A DNA stretch of 64,000 nt from Pseudonocardia hydrocarbonoxydans (GTDB taxonomy: Bacteria; Actinomycetota; Actinomycetes; Mycobacteriales; Pseudonocardiaceae), in contig NZ_BJNG01000005.1 in NCBI RefSeq assembly GCF_006539565.1, positions 62,001 to 126,000 on the forward strand. The letters are read 5' to 3'. Below are positions 1 through 9,776 of the stretch, in pieces (position 1 is the stretch's first letter; each line of letters opens with the position of its first letter). The position numbers and the translations under genes were made by a program. The notes beneath the pieces were generated by a model that was not told where the DNA came from, made no database searches, and saw nothing but the letters and a program-made list of their open reading frames with translations.

Positions 1-551
1 GGGATGCGCACGAGGTGCCCGCCGCCGGGGGTGTGCAGCCGCACGTAGTCGCCCTGCGCCTCGACGAACCGCACGTCGTCGCGCCGGACGAACCGCGTGC
101 GCCCGCCCAGCTCGACCGGCACGGCCGCGAGCGCGTCGACCGGTTCGGCGGGCGGGGCCGGCTCGGTGCCGTCGGTGGTGGCGAAGCGGCGCACCCGGTC
201 GAGCGCGGCCGCGAGGCGCTCCGGGCCGACCGGTTTGAGCAGGTAGTCGACCGCGCCGATCCCGTAGGCCGACGCGGCGTGCTCCTCGAAGGCGGTGACG
301 AACACGACCACCGGCGGGTCGGTCATCCGCGCCAGCAGCGACGCCAGCTCCATGCCGTCCATCGCGGGCATCGACACGTCGAGGAACACGACGTCGAACG
401 GGGCCGCCTGGATCTGCCGCAGCGCCTCGACCGGGCCGGGCGCCGTGGACACCGTGCCGACGCCGGGCGACTCCAGCAGCATCCGGCGCAGCTCCTCCAG
501 CGCGGGCGCGACGTCGTCGACGACCAGCACCCGCATCCCCGGCGCAGTCAC
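1..551 (-). CDS. LytTR-family response regulator (3' end outside window)
   Basis: A cytoplasmic two-component response regulator. The visible protein begins TAPGMRVLVVDD and has a receiver domain (about residues 6-120) with the acidic pair VVDD, the phosphoacceptor in VVFLDVSMP, and the lysine in DYLLKPVG. A linker rich in Pro and Ala leads into the start of a LytTR DNA-binding domain (RFVEAQGDYVRLHT), which runs off the left edge. The GTG at 551 gives a 4-bp GTGA overlap with the stop of the upstream kinase, which favours it over the ATG at 536. It is co-transcribed with that kinase as a LytS/LytR-type pair. Target genes cannot be told from this window. Confidence 0.9.
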   Translation of the reverse strand, partial: MTAPGMRVLVVDDVAPALEELRRMLLESPGVGTVSTAPGPVEALRQIQAAPFDVVFLDVSMPAMDGMELASLLARMTDPPVVVFVTAFEEHAASAYGIGAVDYLLKPVGPERLAAALDRVRRFATTDGTEPAPPAEPVDALAAVPVELGGRTRFVRRDDVRFVEAQGDYVRLHTPGGGHLVRI

Positions 552-1636
552 GTCGCCGCCACGCCCGGCTGGAACCGCGGCACCCGCAGCACCACTCGGG
601 TGCCCGCGCCGTCGGCGGTCTCCACCACCAGGCCGTAACCGGGGCCGAACACGCTGCGCAGCCTGCGGTCGACGTTGACCAGCCCGAGGCTGCCCGGGTT
701 GCCGCGCCCGGCCAGGACGTCGGCGGCATAGGCCGGGTTCATGCCCGCGCCGTCGTCCTCCACGCTGATCACGCACTCGCCCCCCTGCGCCTCCCCGGTG
801 ACCTGGACCAGGCCGCCGGGCCCCAGCTCCACCCCGTGCCGCACGGCGTTCTCCACCAGCGGCTGCAGCGCGAGGTAGGGCAGCGCGACCGGCAGGATCT
901 CCGGAGCGATCCGCACCTGCACCCGCAGCCGCTCCCCCAGCACCGCCCGGGCCAGCGCCAGGTAGGCCTCGATCGCGGCGAACTCCCCGGCCACGGTCGT
1001 GTAGTCGCCGCTGCGGGCCAGGCTGTGGCGGGTGTAGGCGGCGAAGTCGAGCATGAGCTCGCGGGCGCGCTCCGGGTCGGTCCGGACGAACGAGGCGATC
1101 ACCGTCAGCGAGTTGTAGACGAAGTGCGGTGAGATCTCCGCGCGCAGCGCCCGCAGCTCCGCGGCCTCGGCGACCCCGGCCGAGGCCTCCAGCCGGCCCC
1201 GCTCCAGCGCCTCCCCCACCCACCTCGCCGTCTCGCGCACCTGACCCGCCGACAGCCCGCCCTGGACGACGAGCACCCCGGCCAGCTCGTCGCGGGCGTG
1301 CACCGGCTGCGCGACGAGGTCGCCGCGCACCGCCCGCGAGTCGGTGCGCAGCACCCGCTCCACCAGCGCCGCGGCCATCACCGGGTTGTCGGGCCGCCCA
1401 CCCCACTGCGGCTCGCCGGACAGCCCCGCGAGCCCCACCGAGGCGACGCCGAGCAGCCGGCGCAGGTCGGCCGCCGCACCGGCGGCCCGCGGGCCGCCGA
1501 GCCCGTCGCGCAGCTCCACGGCGATCCGCCGGCCCGCCGACAGCGTGGCGACGGCCTCCGGGCCCGGCCGGGTGCGCCGCAGCCAGGACGGCGTCAGCCA
1601 CGACGGAGGGACCCGCAAGCGGGGGACAGCGAGCAT
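548..1636 (-). CDS. LytS/YehU-type sensor histidine kinase
   Basis: A 362-residue histidine kinase of the His_kinase (LytS/YehU) class. The phosphoacceptor His (about residue 171) is in the family motif EISPHFVYNSL, followed by the N-box LQPLVENAVRHG and the G-box SVEDDGAGM. The N-terminal half is GAF-like with no membrane segment, so the protein should be cytosolic or membrane-tethered by a partner. It overlaps the LytTR regulator by 4 bp, making a classical pair. In actinobacteria such pairs often sit beside organic-acid symporters, but no symporter is visible here, so the stimulus is unknown. Confidence 0.92.
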   Translation of the reverse strand: MLAVPRLRVPPSWLTPSWLRRTRPGPEAVATLSAGRRIAVELRDGLGGPRAAGAAADLRRLLGVASVGLAGLSGEPQWGGRPDNPVMAAALVERVLRTDSRAVRGDLVAQPVHARDELAGVLVVQGGLSAGQVRETARWVGEALERGRLEASAGVAEAAELRALRAEISPHFVYNSLTVIASFVRTDPERARELMLDFAAYTRHSLARSGDYTTVAGEFAAIEAYLALARAVLGERLRVQVRIAPEILPVALPYLALQPLVENAVRHGVELGPGGLVQVTGEAQGGECVISVEDDGAGMNPAYAADVLAGRGNPGSLGLVNVDRRLRSVFGPGYGLVVETADGAGTRVVLRVPRFQPGVAAT

Positions 1637-1692
1637 GTCCGCCTCTCCGTCGGGGCCCCAGGACGTGACCGTGTGACTCTACGCTCGGCCGT

Positions 1693-2847
1693 GTGGAACT
1701 GAGCACCGAGGAACAGACCGTGATCTCCACCGTGCGTGAGTTCGTCGAACGCGAGGTCCGGCCGGTCGTCCGCGAGCTCGAGCACACCGACACCTACCCC
1801 GAGAAGCTGATCGAGCAGATGAAGCGGCTCGGCGTCTTCGGGCTGGCGGTACCCGAGCCGTGGGGCGAGGCCCCGGTGTCGATGCCCTGCTACGCGCTGG
1901 TCACCGCGGAGCTCGCCCGCGGCTGGATGAGCCTCGCGGGCGCGATGGGCGGGCACACGGTCGTCGCGAAGCTGCTGGTGGCCTTCGGCACGCCCGAGCA
2001 GCAGGACCGCTGGCTGCCCCGCATGGCCACCGGCGAGGTGCGGGCCACGATGGCGCTCACCGAGCCCGGCGGCGGCTCGGACCTGCAGGCGATGACCACC
2101 CGGGCCCGCCGACGCGCCGGCGGCGGGTACGTCGTCGACGGGGCGAAGACCTGGATCACCAACTCGCGGCGCTCACAGCTGATCGCGCTGCTGTGCAAGA
2201 CCGACCCGGACGCGTCGCCGCCGCACCGCGGCATCTCGATCCTGCTCGTCGAGCACGGCCCCGGCCTGACGGTGTCGCGCGACCTGCCCAAGCTGGGGTA
2301 CAAGGGCGTCGAGAGCTGCGAGCTGACGTTCACCGGCCACGAGGTCGCCGACGACGCCCTGCTCGGCGGCGTCGAGGGGCGCGGGTTCGCGCAGATGATG
2401 AAGGGCCTGGAGACCGGGCGCATCCAGGTGGCCGCCCGCGCGCTCGGCGTCGGGCGGGCCGCCTTCGACGACGCGCTGCGCTACGCCCAGGAGCGGGAGA
2501 GCTTCGGCAAGCCGATCTGGCGGCACCAGTCGGTCGGCAACCACCTCGCGGACATGGCCACCAAGCTCACCGCCGCCCGGCAGCTGATCCTGCACGCCGC
2601 GCAGCGGTACGAGACCGGTGAGCGCTGCGACCTGGAGGCGGGCATGGCGAAGCTGTTCGCCTCCGAGGCCGCGATGGAGGTCGCGCTCGACGCCGTCCGC
2701 ATCCACGGCGGCTACGGCTACTCCACCGAGTTCGACGTGGAGCGCTACTTCCGCGACGCCCCGCTGATGATCGTGGGCGAGGGCACGAACGAGATCCAGC
2801 GCAACGTCATCGCCGCGCAGCTGGTGGCACGCGGCGGGCTGGACTGA
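1693..2847 (+). CDS. acyl-CoA dehydrogenase
   Basis: A 384-residue flavoprotein that oxidises an acyl-CoA to the trans-2-enoyl-CoA and passes electrons to ETF. The FAD-binding stretch ALTEPGGGSD lies near residue 120. The C-terminal signature GGYGYSTEFDVERYFRDA is followed by VGEGTNEIQRN, whose Glu is the likely catalytic base. The length is typical of short/medium-chain enzymes. It starts at a GTG and is divergent from the kinase gene, 56 bp away. Substrate chain length cannot be read from sequence alone. Confidence 0.95.
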   Translation: MELSTEEQTVISTVREFVEREVRPVVRELEHTDTYPEKLIEQMKRLGVFGLAVPEPWGEAPVSMPCYALVTAELARGWMSLAGAMGGHTVVAKLLVAFGTPEQQDRWLPRMATGEVRATMALTEPGGGSDLQAMTTRARRRAGGGYVVDGAKTWITNSRRSQLIALLCKTDPDASPPHRGISILLVEHGPGLTVSRDLPKLGYKGVESCELTFTGHEVADDALLGGVEGRGFAQMMKGLETGRIQVAARALGVGRAAFDDALRYAQERESFGKPIWRHQSVGNHLADMATKLTAARQLILHAAQRYETGERCDLEAGMAKLFASEAAMEVALDAVRIHGGYGYSTEFDVERYFRDAPLMIVGEGTNEIQRNVIAAQLVARGGLD

Positions 2848-2854
2848 CCGGGGC

Positions 2855-3055
2855 TCAGTCGGCGGCCACGCGGTCCGCGGCGTCGAGGCCCAGCATCGCG
2901 AGCATCTCGGCGCAGTCGTCGACGTCGATGGCCCGGCCGGCGACGACGCGTGCGGCGCGGCGGTTCTGCAGGTCGTTGCTCGTCTCGTGGGCGACCTGGG
3001 CGGCGGCGAACCGGCCGCCCTCCTCGTTGGTGGTGGGGCTTCCGGTCCAGCTCAC
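2855..3055 (-). CDS. small hypothetical protein
   Basis: A 66-residue reading frame beginning MSWTGSPTTNEEGGRF, convergent with the acyl-CoA dehydrogenase and ending 7 bp from its stop. It has no signal peptide, membrane segment or recognised domain. A helical middle (AAAQVAHETSNDLQNRRAAR) is followed by an acidic tail. It is kept because it fills the gap tidily and its composition is protein-like, not because a family was recognised. Confidence 0.5.
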   Translation of the reverse strand: MSWTGSPTTNEEGGRFAAAQVAHETSNDLQNRRAARVVAGRAIDVDDCAEMLAMLGLDAADRVAAD

Positions 3056-3135
3056 GTGTCCGTGCTCCCTCTCGTCGCGCGCCGCGGGCCCCGAAGGGGC
3101 CTGCCTGCACGTCGTGGGGGAACCCTACCCCGGGT

Positions 3136-3864
3136 TCAGGCCGGTCGGCCGACCCATGCGGCGAGGCGTGGGGCCAGTGCGGCGAACAGCTCCGGGTCCT
3201 GCACCATCGCCGTGTGCCCGCAGGTCACCTCGACGTGCTCGGCGCCGGGGGCGAGGCAGGACCGCCAGCCGACGACGCCGTCGGTGCGGGAGTAGACGGA
3301 CACGACCGGCATCGCCAGCGGCGCGGAGAGCCCGGCCTCGGTGGCCGCGCGGCAGGTGCCGTCGAGGCAGTCGCGCTCCAGCAGCCCGCGCAGGCCGAGG
3401 TCGGAGAGCCGGACCAGGGCCCGGCAGGCGACGGTGACCGCGGCGCGGGTGTCGAGCGGGTCCAGCACCGGCGTGCCGAGCATGACCAGCGCGCGCACCA
3501 GCTCGGGGCGGCGCACCGCGACCAGCCGCCCGATCCAGCCGCCGCGGCTGTGCCCGAGGAGCACGACCGGTCCCCCGGTGGCCTCGGCGTGCCGGACGAC
3601 GCGCCGCTCGAGCCGGTCGACCAGGTCGGCGCTGCACCCCACGTTGATCCCGAGCCCGGCGCCGGTGGTCCGGTAGCCGCGCGCGTCGAGCCAGGTCCGC
3701 AGCGTCGCCATCGACGCGTCGGCGCCGCCGAAACCGGGCACGACGACGACACCGAGCCCGCCGCCCTCGCCCGCTCCGGGTTCGGTCCACACCGGATGGC
3801 GGCGCAGCGTCCGCCGGCCGACGCCGACGACGGGGGCGAGCTCACGGACCACGTCGGAGAACAC
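3136..3864 (-). CDS. alpha/beta-fold hydrolase
   Basis: A 242-residue alpha/beta hydrolase. The nucleophile elbow is GHSRGG (about residue 119), the oxyanion region is VVVVPGFGGAD, a plausible acid is the Asp in SRTDGVVG, and the catalytic His is in VTCGHTAMVQD near the C-terminus. It resembles lipases and esterases of the PGAP1-like or triacylglycerol type. No signal peptide is seen, so it is probably intracellular. It stands alone between the small protein and kdpE. The substrate is unknown. Confidence 0.8.
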   Translation of the reverse strand: MFSDVVRELAPVVGVGRRTLRRHPVWTEPGAGEGGGLGVVVVPGFGGADASMATLRTWLDARGYRTTGAGLGINVGCSADLVDRLERRVVRHAEATGGPVVLLGHSRGGWIGRLVAVRRPELVRALVMLGTPVLDPLDTRAAVTVACRALVRLSDLGLRGLLERDCLDGTCRAATEAGLSAPLAMPVVSVYSRTDGVVGWRSCLAPGAEHVEVTCGHTAMVQDPELFAALAPRLAAWVGRPA

Positions 3865-3915
3865 GACCGGTCCAACGCGCGGGCGCGCCGGTCCGGTGCC
3901 CGGTCGCGAGGGGGC

Positions 3916-4595
3916 TCACACCTCGAACCGGTATCCCATGCCCGCCTCGGTGATCAGGTGCCGCGGCCGCGACGGCTCGGTCACGAGCTTGCGCCGCAGC
4001 TGGGCGAGGTAGACCCGCAGGTAGTTCGTCTCCGTGCCGTAGCCGGGCCCCAGACGGCGCGCAGCAGCTCGCGCTGCCCCACCAGCTTGCCGCGGTGGCG
4101 CACCAGCAGCTCCAGGATCCCCCACTCGGTGGGCGTCAGGTGCACCTGGGCACCGTCGCGCACGACCTTCTTCGCGGCGAGGTCGACCCGGACGTCCCCG
4201 GCGTCGACGACCGGTTCCCCGTCGACGGTCGCCGCCGCCGCGCGCCGCACCGCCGCGCGCAGCCGGGCGAGCAGCTCGGCCATCCCGAACGGCTTGGTGA
4301 CGTAGTCGTCGGCGCCCGCGTCCAGCGCGCCCACCTTGTCGGTGGACCCGTCCCGCGCGGACAGCACGATGATCGGCACCGGCGTCCAGCCGCGGAGCCC
4401 CGCGATGACCTCGGTGCCGTCGAGGTCGGGCAACCCGAGGTCGAGCACGACGACGTCGGGCGGGTGGTCGGCGGCCGCGCGCAGGGCGCCGCCGCCGTCG
4501 GGGGCGACGGTGACGTCGTAGCCGTGCGCGGTGAGGTTGATCCGCAGGGCGCGCAGGATCTGCGGGTCGTCGTCGACGACGAGCACGCGCGTCAC
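3916..4595 (-). pseudogene. kdpE: kdpE response regulator with a -1 frameshift
   Basis: An OmpR-type regulator of the kdp operon. The receiver domain is complete (VLVVDDDPQIL, phosphoacceptor in DVVVLDLGLPDLDG, lysine in DDYVTKPFG). The winged-helix domain is in frame down to RELLRAVWGP and then shifts into ARRRTTCGS. The lost end, GYGTETNYLRVYLAQLRRKL through the C-terminal GYRFEV, sits in another frame ending at 3916. Restoring one G in the run around 4043-4050 rejoins the two parts. As read, the protein loses its recognition helix and wing. Either this is a real mutation or a sequencing error in a G/C run. It overlaps kdpD by 4 bp. Confidence 0.88.
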
Positions 4596-7102
4596 GGGTG
4601 CACCGGGGCGGGACGCCGGGCCGCGGGCAGGGCGACGACCAGGGTCAGGCCGCCGCCGGGGGTGTCCTCGGCGACCAGCGTGCCGCCCATCGCCTCGGTG
4701 AACCCGCGCGCGACGCTGAGCCCGAGCCCGACCCCGCCGGTCGCGTGCCGGTCACCGCGGGGACCGAACGCCGCGAACAGGTCCTCGCGGGCCCGCCCCG
4801 GACCGCGGTCGACGACCCGCAGCTCGACGCGGTCGGAGTGGGCGCTGGCCCGGACCGCGACCGGGGCGCCGCGGCCGTGGCGCAGCGCGTTGTCGACCAG
4901 GTTGGCCACGACCCGCTCCAGCAGCCCGGCGTCGGCCACGACGTCGGGCAGCGTCTCCTCGACCGCGACCTCGACGCGGGCCGAGCCCTCCACCCCGGCG
5001 AGCGCGGGGACGACCACCTCGTCGTAGCCGACCGGTGCGAGCAGCGGCACGACCGCACCCGCGGCCAGGCGCGAGGAGTCGAGCAGGTTGTCGACCAGCG
5101 CGGTGAGCCGGTCGGCCGACTCCTCCACGGTCGCGGCGAGGTCGGCCCGGTCGGCGGCCGAGAGCCGCAGCTGCTCGTCGCGCAGGCTCCCGGCCGCGGC
5201 CTTGATCGAGGTCAGGGGCGTGCGCAGGTCGTGGCCGACGGCCGAGAGCAGCGCACCGCGCAGCTCGGTGGCCTCGGCGCGGCGGCGGGCGGCCGCGGCG
5301 TCGGCGGCGTCGCGCTGGCTGCGCAGGGCGAGCAGGGCCTGCCCGCCGACGGTCTCCAGCAGCCTGCGGTCCGCCGCGGCCAGCGCGCGGCCGCGCCCGA
5401 CCAGGTGCAGGCCCGGCTCGACCGCCACGTCGACGTCGCAGTCCTCGGGTCGCTCGCACACCGGCGGCCCGACCTCCGCGACGCGCCGCCACCGCCCGTC
5501 GACCCGTTCCAGGACGGCCACCGACGCGAGCCCGAACGCGTCGCCGACCTTCTCCAGCAGCCGCGGCAGCGGGTCGGTGCGGGTGAGCACGGTCCGGGAG
5601 AACGACGCGAGCAGCGCGGCCTCGGTGCGCAGCCGCGCGGCCTGGGCGGTGCGCCGCGCCGCGCGGTCGACGACCAGCGCCACCAGCACCGCCACCAGCA
5701 CCATCGCGACGATCGTGACCGCGTTCTCCGGCCGGGCGATGGTGAGGCTGCCGGTGGGCGGGGTGAGGAAGTAGTTGAGCAGCAGCCCGCCCAGCAGCGC
5801 GGCCAGTACCGCGGGCCCCAGCCCACCCACCAGCGCGACGACGACGGTGGCCAGGAAGAACAGCACGACGTCGGTGGAGAGGTCGCCGACCTCCAGCAGC
5901 AGCACCCCGGCGCCGGTGGCCAGGCCCGGCAGCAGCACGGCCAGCACCCAGCCCCACGCCCCGCGCACGGCGGGCACCCCGGGCCGCGGCACCGGCAGGC
6001 GCAGGCGCCCGCCCGCCTCGGCGTGGGTGACCATGTGCACGTCGATGGGGCCGGAGTCCTGCACCACCCGCGATCCGATGCCCTCGTCGAACGCCCGGGC
6101 CAGCCGGGAGCGGCGCGAGGTGCCCAGCACCAGCTGGGTGGCGTTGACGCCGCGGGCGAACTCCAGCAGCGAGTCCGGCACGTCGTCGCCCACGACGGTG
6201 TGGAACGACGCCCCGACGTCGTCGGCGAGCGTGCGCAGCGTCGCCAGCGCGCCGATCGGGGCGCCGGCGAGGCCGTCGCCGCGCAGCACGTGCACGCACA
6301 TCAGCTCGGCCGACCCGGCCCGCTTCGCGATGCGTGCGGCGCGGCGCAGCACCGTCTCGCTCTCGGTGCCCCCGGTGAGCGCGACGACCACGCGCTCGCG
6401 GGTCTCCCAGGTGTCGGTGACGCCGCGGTCGGCGCGGTGGCGCTGCAGCGCGACGTCGACCTGGTCGGCCACCCACAGCAGGGCCAGCTCGCGCAGCGCG
6501 ATGAGGTTGCCGGGCCGGAAGAAGTTGCTCAGCGCCGCGTCGACCTTCTCCGCCGCGTAGACGTTGCCGTGGGCCATCCGCCGGCGCAGCGCCTCCGGGG
6601 TGATGTCGACGAGCTCGATCTGCTCGGCGCGGCGCACCACCTCGTCGGGCACCGTCTCGCGCTGGGTGACCCCGGTGATCCGCTCCACCACGTCGTTGAG
6701 CGACTCCAGGTGCTGCACGTTCACCGTGGTGAGGACGTCGATGCCGGCGTCGAGCAGCTCGGCGACGTCCTGGTGGCGCTTGGCGTTGCGGGAGCCGGGG
6801 GCGTTGGTGTGCGCCAGCTCGTCGACGACGGCGACCTGCGGGGCCCGCGCCAGCAGCGCGTCGACGTCCATCTCCTCCTGCACGGTGCCCCGGTGCAGGT
6901 GACGGCGGCGGGGCACGGTCTCGAGTCCCGCCGCCAGCTCGGCGGTGCGCGCCCGGCCGTGGGTCTCCACCAGCCCGACGACGACGTCGGTGCCCCGTTC
7001 CCGGCGGCGGTGCGCCTCGCCGAGCATGGCGAAGGTCTTCCCGACCCCCGGCGCGGCGCCGAGGTAGATCCGCAGCTCCCCGCGCTCACCCACGCCGCTC
7101 AT
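4592..7102 (-). CDS. kdpD: osmosensitive K+ channel histidine kinase KdpD
   Basis: The 836-residue membrane sensor kinase partner of KdpE. In order it has an N-terminal KdpD domain with the Walker-like GAAPGVGKT (about residue 15) and DELAHTN, a UspA-like domain (about 235-370), four membrane segments (about 390-480), a GAF-like region, the H-box SAVGHDLRTPLTS (about residue 620) and the ATPase motifs. The start is the ATG at 7102, overlapping the kdpC stop; the longer frame to 7510 is only kdpC read out of frame. The gene is intact, although its regulator and the pump's channel subunit are damaged. Confidence 0.96.
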   Translation of the reverse strand: MSGVGERGELRIYLGAAPGVGKTFAMLGEAHRRRERGTDVVVGLVETHGRARTAELAAGLETVPRRRHLHRGTVQEEMDVDALLARAPQVAVVDELAHTNAPGSRNAKRHQDVAELLDAGIDVLTTVNVQHLESLNDVVERITGVTQRETVPDEVVRRAEQIELVDITPEALRRRMAHGNVYAAEKVDAALSNFFRPGNLIALRELALLWVADQVDVALQRHRADRGVTDTWETRERVVVALTGGTESETVLRRAARIAKRAGSAELMCVHVLRGDGLAGAPIGALATLRTLADDVGASFHTVVGDDVPDSLLEFARGVNATQLVLGTSRRSRLARAFDEGIGSRVVQDSGPIDVHMVTHAEAGGRLRLPVPRPGVPAVRGAWGWVLAVLLPGLATGAGVLLLEVGDLSTDVVLFFLATVVVALVGGLGPAVLAALLGGLLLNYFLTPPTGSLTIARPENAVTIVAMVLVAVLVALVVDRAARRTAQAARLRTEAALLASFSRTVLTRTDPLPRLLEKVGDAFGLASVAVLERVDGRWRRVAEVGPPVCERPEDCDVDVAVEPGLHLVGRGRALAAADRRLLETVGGQALLALRSQRDAADAAAARRRAEATELRGALLSAVGHDLRTPLTSIKAAAGSLRDEQLRLSAADRADLAATVEESADRLTALVDNLLDSSRLAAGAVVPLLAPVGYDEVVVPALAGVEGSARVEVAVEETLPDVVADAGLLERVVANLVDNALRHGRGAPVAVRASAHSDRVELRVVDRGPGRAREDLFAAFGPRGDRHATGGVGLGLSVARGFTEAMGGTLVAEDTPGGGLTLVVALPAARRPAPVHP

Positions 7103-7734
7103 CCTCCCGGCAGGCCGACCGCCGCCGCCACCGCCGGGTTCAGCTCGGTCGTGTTCACCGTCGGCTCGCCCAGGAGGCCCAGGACACGGCCGCTCGTGTG
7201 CTCCGCGACCAGCGCCCGGACCGCGTCCACCGGCAGGCCGGTCACCCGCGCGACCCGCGGCACCTGCAGCTCGGCGTAGGCGGGGCTGATGCCGGGGTCG
7301 ACGCCCGACGCCGAGCTGGACACCGCGTCGACCGGCACGCGGGAGACGTCGACGCCCTCCCGGGCCGCGATCCGCTCGCGCCGCGCGGCGACCGTCGCCA
7401 CCAGCCCCTCGTCGAACCCGCCGAGGTTGGCCCCGGCCGAGGTGGACGGGTCGCCGGGGCCCAGGCCCAGCGCGTCGTCCGCGGTGGCCGAGGGCCGCGT
7501 GTGGAACCACGGGTCGGCCGCCGGGTCGGCCGCGACCGGGTCGATCCCGATCAGCGACGACCCGACGGCGGTGCCGTCCGCGGAGTACCGGATCGAGCCC
7601 TCCGCGGGCCCGGACAGCCCCGGGAGCCGGGAGACGAGCCAGATCCCGAGCGGGTAGGCGATCCCGAGGAGCAGGGTCATGACCAGCAGCACGCGCACGG
7701 CGGTGCCGGACTGGCGGGCGATGGAGGTGAGCAT
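7099..7734 (-). CDS. kdpC: K+-transporting ATPase subunit KdpC
   Basis: A 211-residue single-pass membrane subunit of the KdpFABC K+ pump, thought to stabilise the KdpA-KdpB complex. One N-terminal transmembrane helix (about residues 14-35) is followed by an extracytoplasmic domain with the family stretches WFHTRPSA and SSASGVDPGISPAYA. The ATG start at 7734 overlaps the kdpB stop, and the stop overlaps the kdpD start. The length is normal for the family. Confidence 0.95.
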   Translation of the reverse strand: MLTSIARQSGTAVRVLLVMTLLLGIAYPLGIWLVSRLPGLSGPAEGSIRYSADGTAVGSSLIGIDPVAADPAADPWFHTRPSATADDALGLGPGDPSTSAGANLGGFDEGLVATVAARRERIAAREGVDVSRVPVDAVSSSASGVDPGISPAYAELQVPRVARVTGLPVDAVRALVAEHTSGRVLGLLGEPTVNTTELNPAVAAAVGLPGG

Positions 7735-9776
7735 CAGATCCCCGGGACGAGACGGACGAGCAGGTCGATGAGGAAGATCCCGGCGAACGGCGTGACGACG
7801 CCGCCCAGCCCGTAGACCAGCAGGTTGCGGCGCAACAGGTGCGCGGCGCCGACGGGCCGGTACCGCACGCCCCGCAGGGCCAGCGGCACGAGCGCCACGA
7901 TGACCAGCGCGTTGAAGACGACGGCCGAGAGGATCGCGGAGTTCGGCGACGCCAGCGCCATCACGTCGAGCCGGTCGAGCTGCGGGTACAGCGCCGCGAA
8001 CATGGCCGGCAGGATCGCGAAGTACTTCGCCAGGTCGTTGGCCACCGAGAACGTGGTGAGCGCACCGCGGGTGATGAGCAGCTGCTTGCCGATCTCGACG
8101 ACCTCGATGATCTTGGTGGGGTCGGAGTCGAGGTCGACCATGTTGCCGGCCTCCTTGGCCGCGGCCGTCCCCGTGTTCATCGCGACGCCCACGTCGGCCT
8201 GCGCGAGCGCGGGCGCGTCGTTGGTGCCGTCGCCGGTCATCGCGACCAGCCGCCCGCCCTCCTGCTCGCGCCGGATGAGCGCCAGCTTGTCCTCGGGGGT
8301 GGCCTCGGCCAGAAAGTCGTCGACGCCGGCCTCGCGGGCGATGGCCGCGGCGGTGAGCGCGTTGTCCCCGGTCACCATGACGGTGCGGATACCCATGGCG
8401 CGCATCTGCGCGAAGCGCTCCCGCATCCCGGGCTTGACCACGTCGGAGAGCCGCACGACGCCCAGCACCCGCCCCCCGTCCGCGACGACGAGCGGCGTGC
8501 CGCCCTCCTGCGCGATCGTGTCCACCACCTCCCGCACGGCGGTCGCACCCGGGTCGGCGCCGACCCGCTCCAGGACCGCGCTCGCGGCCCCCTTGCGGAT
8601 CTCCCGGCCGCCGACGTCGACGCCGGACATCCGCGTCTGCGCCGTGAACGGCACGAACTCCGCGACCGCCTCCTCGCGGGTGGCCTCCTCCGGCAGCCCG
8701 AACCGCTGCGCGCACAGGGCGACGATCGAGCGGCCCTCCGGCGTCCGGTCGGCGAGGCTGGACAGCCGCGCCGCCGCCGCGAGGTCCTCGGGCGACACCC
8801 CCTCGACCGGGACCAGGTCGGTGGCCTGCCGGTTGCCGAAGGTGATCGTGCCGGTCTTGTCCAGCAGCAGGACGTCGACGTCGCCCGCGGCCTCCACCGC
8901 CCGGCCGGAGGTGGCGAGCACGTTGCGCTGCACCAGCCGGTCCATCCCGGCGATGCCGATCGCGGACAGCAGCGCCCCGATCGTGGTGGGGATGAGGCAG
9001 ACGAGCAGCGCGGTGAGCACGACCAGCGACTGCTGCGCACCGGAGTAGGCCGACATCGGCTGCAGCGCCACGACCGCGAGCAGGAAGACGATGGTCAGTG
9101 CGGAGAGCAGGATCGTCAGCGCGATCTCGTTGGGCGTCTTCTGCCGCTGCGCGCCCTCGACGAGCGCGATCATCCGGTCGACGAACGACTCCCCCGGCCG
9201 CGTCGTGATCTCCACGACGATCCGGTCGGACAGCACGGTGGTGCCGCCGGTGACCGCGCTGCGGTCGCCGCCGGACTCCCGGATCACCGGCGCGGACTCG
9301 CCGGTGATCGCCGACTCGTCGACGGTGGCGATGCCCTCGACGACGTCGCCGTCGCCGGGGATCACCTCGCCGGCCCCGACGACCACGCGGTCGCCGACGC
9401 GCAGGGCGGTGGCGGGCACCTCCGTCCCGTCGACCCGGCGGGCGACCGTCTCGGTGCGGGTGCGCCGCAGCGACTCCGCCTGCGCCTTCCCCCGTCCCTC
9501 CGCGACGGCCTCGGCGAGGTTCGCGAACAGCACGGTGGCCCACAGCGACCCGGCGACCAGCACCGAGAACACGCTCGGCTCGACGATCGTCAGCCCCGTG
9601 ACCAGCACCGACCCGACCCACACCACGAACATGACGGGGTTGCGGAGCTGGGCGCGCGGGTCGAGCTTGCGCACCGCATCGGGCAGGGCCGCGACGAGCT
9701 GGGACGGGGCGAACGCGCCCGCCCGCACCGCCGGGGCGGGCCGGTCCAGGACAGCGGTCGCGCTCCGGGTCGTCAC
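7734..9776 (-). CDS. kdpB: K+-transporting P-type ATPase subunit KdpB
   Basis: The 680-residue catalytic P-type ATPase subunit of the Kdp pump. It is complete: actuator motif AITGESAPV, phosphorylation site [13 protein letters not shown] (Asp about residue 305), hinge [18 protein letters not shown], and the expected membrane segments. The GTG start at 9776 overlaps the kdpA stop by GTGA. No inactivating change is seen in KdpB, so the damage in this operon is confined to kdpA and kdpE. Confidence 0.96.
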   Translation of the reverse strand: MTTRSATAVLDRPAPAVRAGAFAPSQLVAALPDAVRKLDPRAQLRNPVMFVVWVGSVLVTGLTIVEPSVFSVLVAGSLWATVLFANLAEAVAEGRGKAQAESLRRTRTETVARRVDGTEVPATALRVGDRVVVGAGEVIPGDGDVVEGIATVDESAITGESAPVIRESGGDRSAVTGGTTVLSDRIVVEITTRPGESFVDRMIALVEGAQRQKTPNEIALTILLSALTIVFLLAVVALQPMSAYSGAQQSLVVLTALLVCLIPTTIGALLSAIGIAGMDRLVQRNVLATSGRAVEAAGDVDVLLLDKTGTITFGNRQATDLVPVEGVSPEDLAAAARLSSLADRTPEGRSIVALCAQRFGLPEEATREEAVAEFVPFTAQTRMSGVDVGGREIRKGAASAVLERVGADPGATAVREVVDTIAQEGGTPLVVADGGRVLGVVRLSDVVKPGMRERFAQMRAMGIRTVMVTGDNALTAAAIAREAGVDDFLAEATPEDKLALIRREQEGGRLVAMTGDGTNDAPALAQADVGVAMNTGTAAAKEAGNMVDLDSDPTKIIEVVEIGKQLLITRGALTTFSVANDLAKYFAILPAMFAALYPQLDRLDVMALASPNSAILSAVVFNALVIVALVPLALRGVRYRPVGAAHLLRRNLLVYGLGGVVTPFAGIFLIDLLVRLVPGI

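Noticed and set aside
4598-7279. Very long plus-strand frame (over 890 codons) opposite kdpD
   Set aside because: It is the mirror of a GC-rich real gene; the translation is Arg/Gly/Gln-rich with no domain, while the minus strand encodes a complete KdpD.
7103-7510. N-terminal extension of kdpD to 7510
   Set aside because: The extra residues are kdpC read out of frame; the family N-terminus starts at the ATG at 7102.
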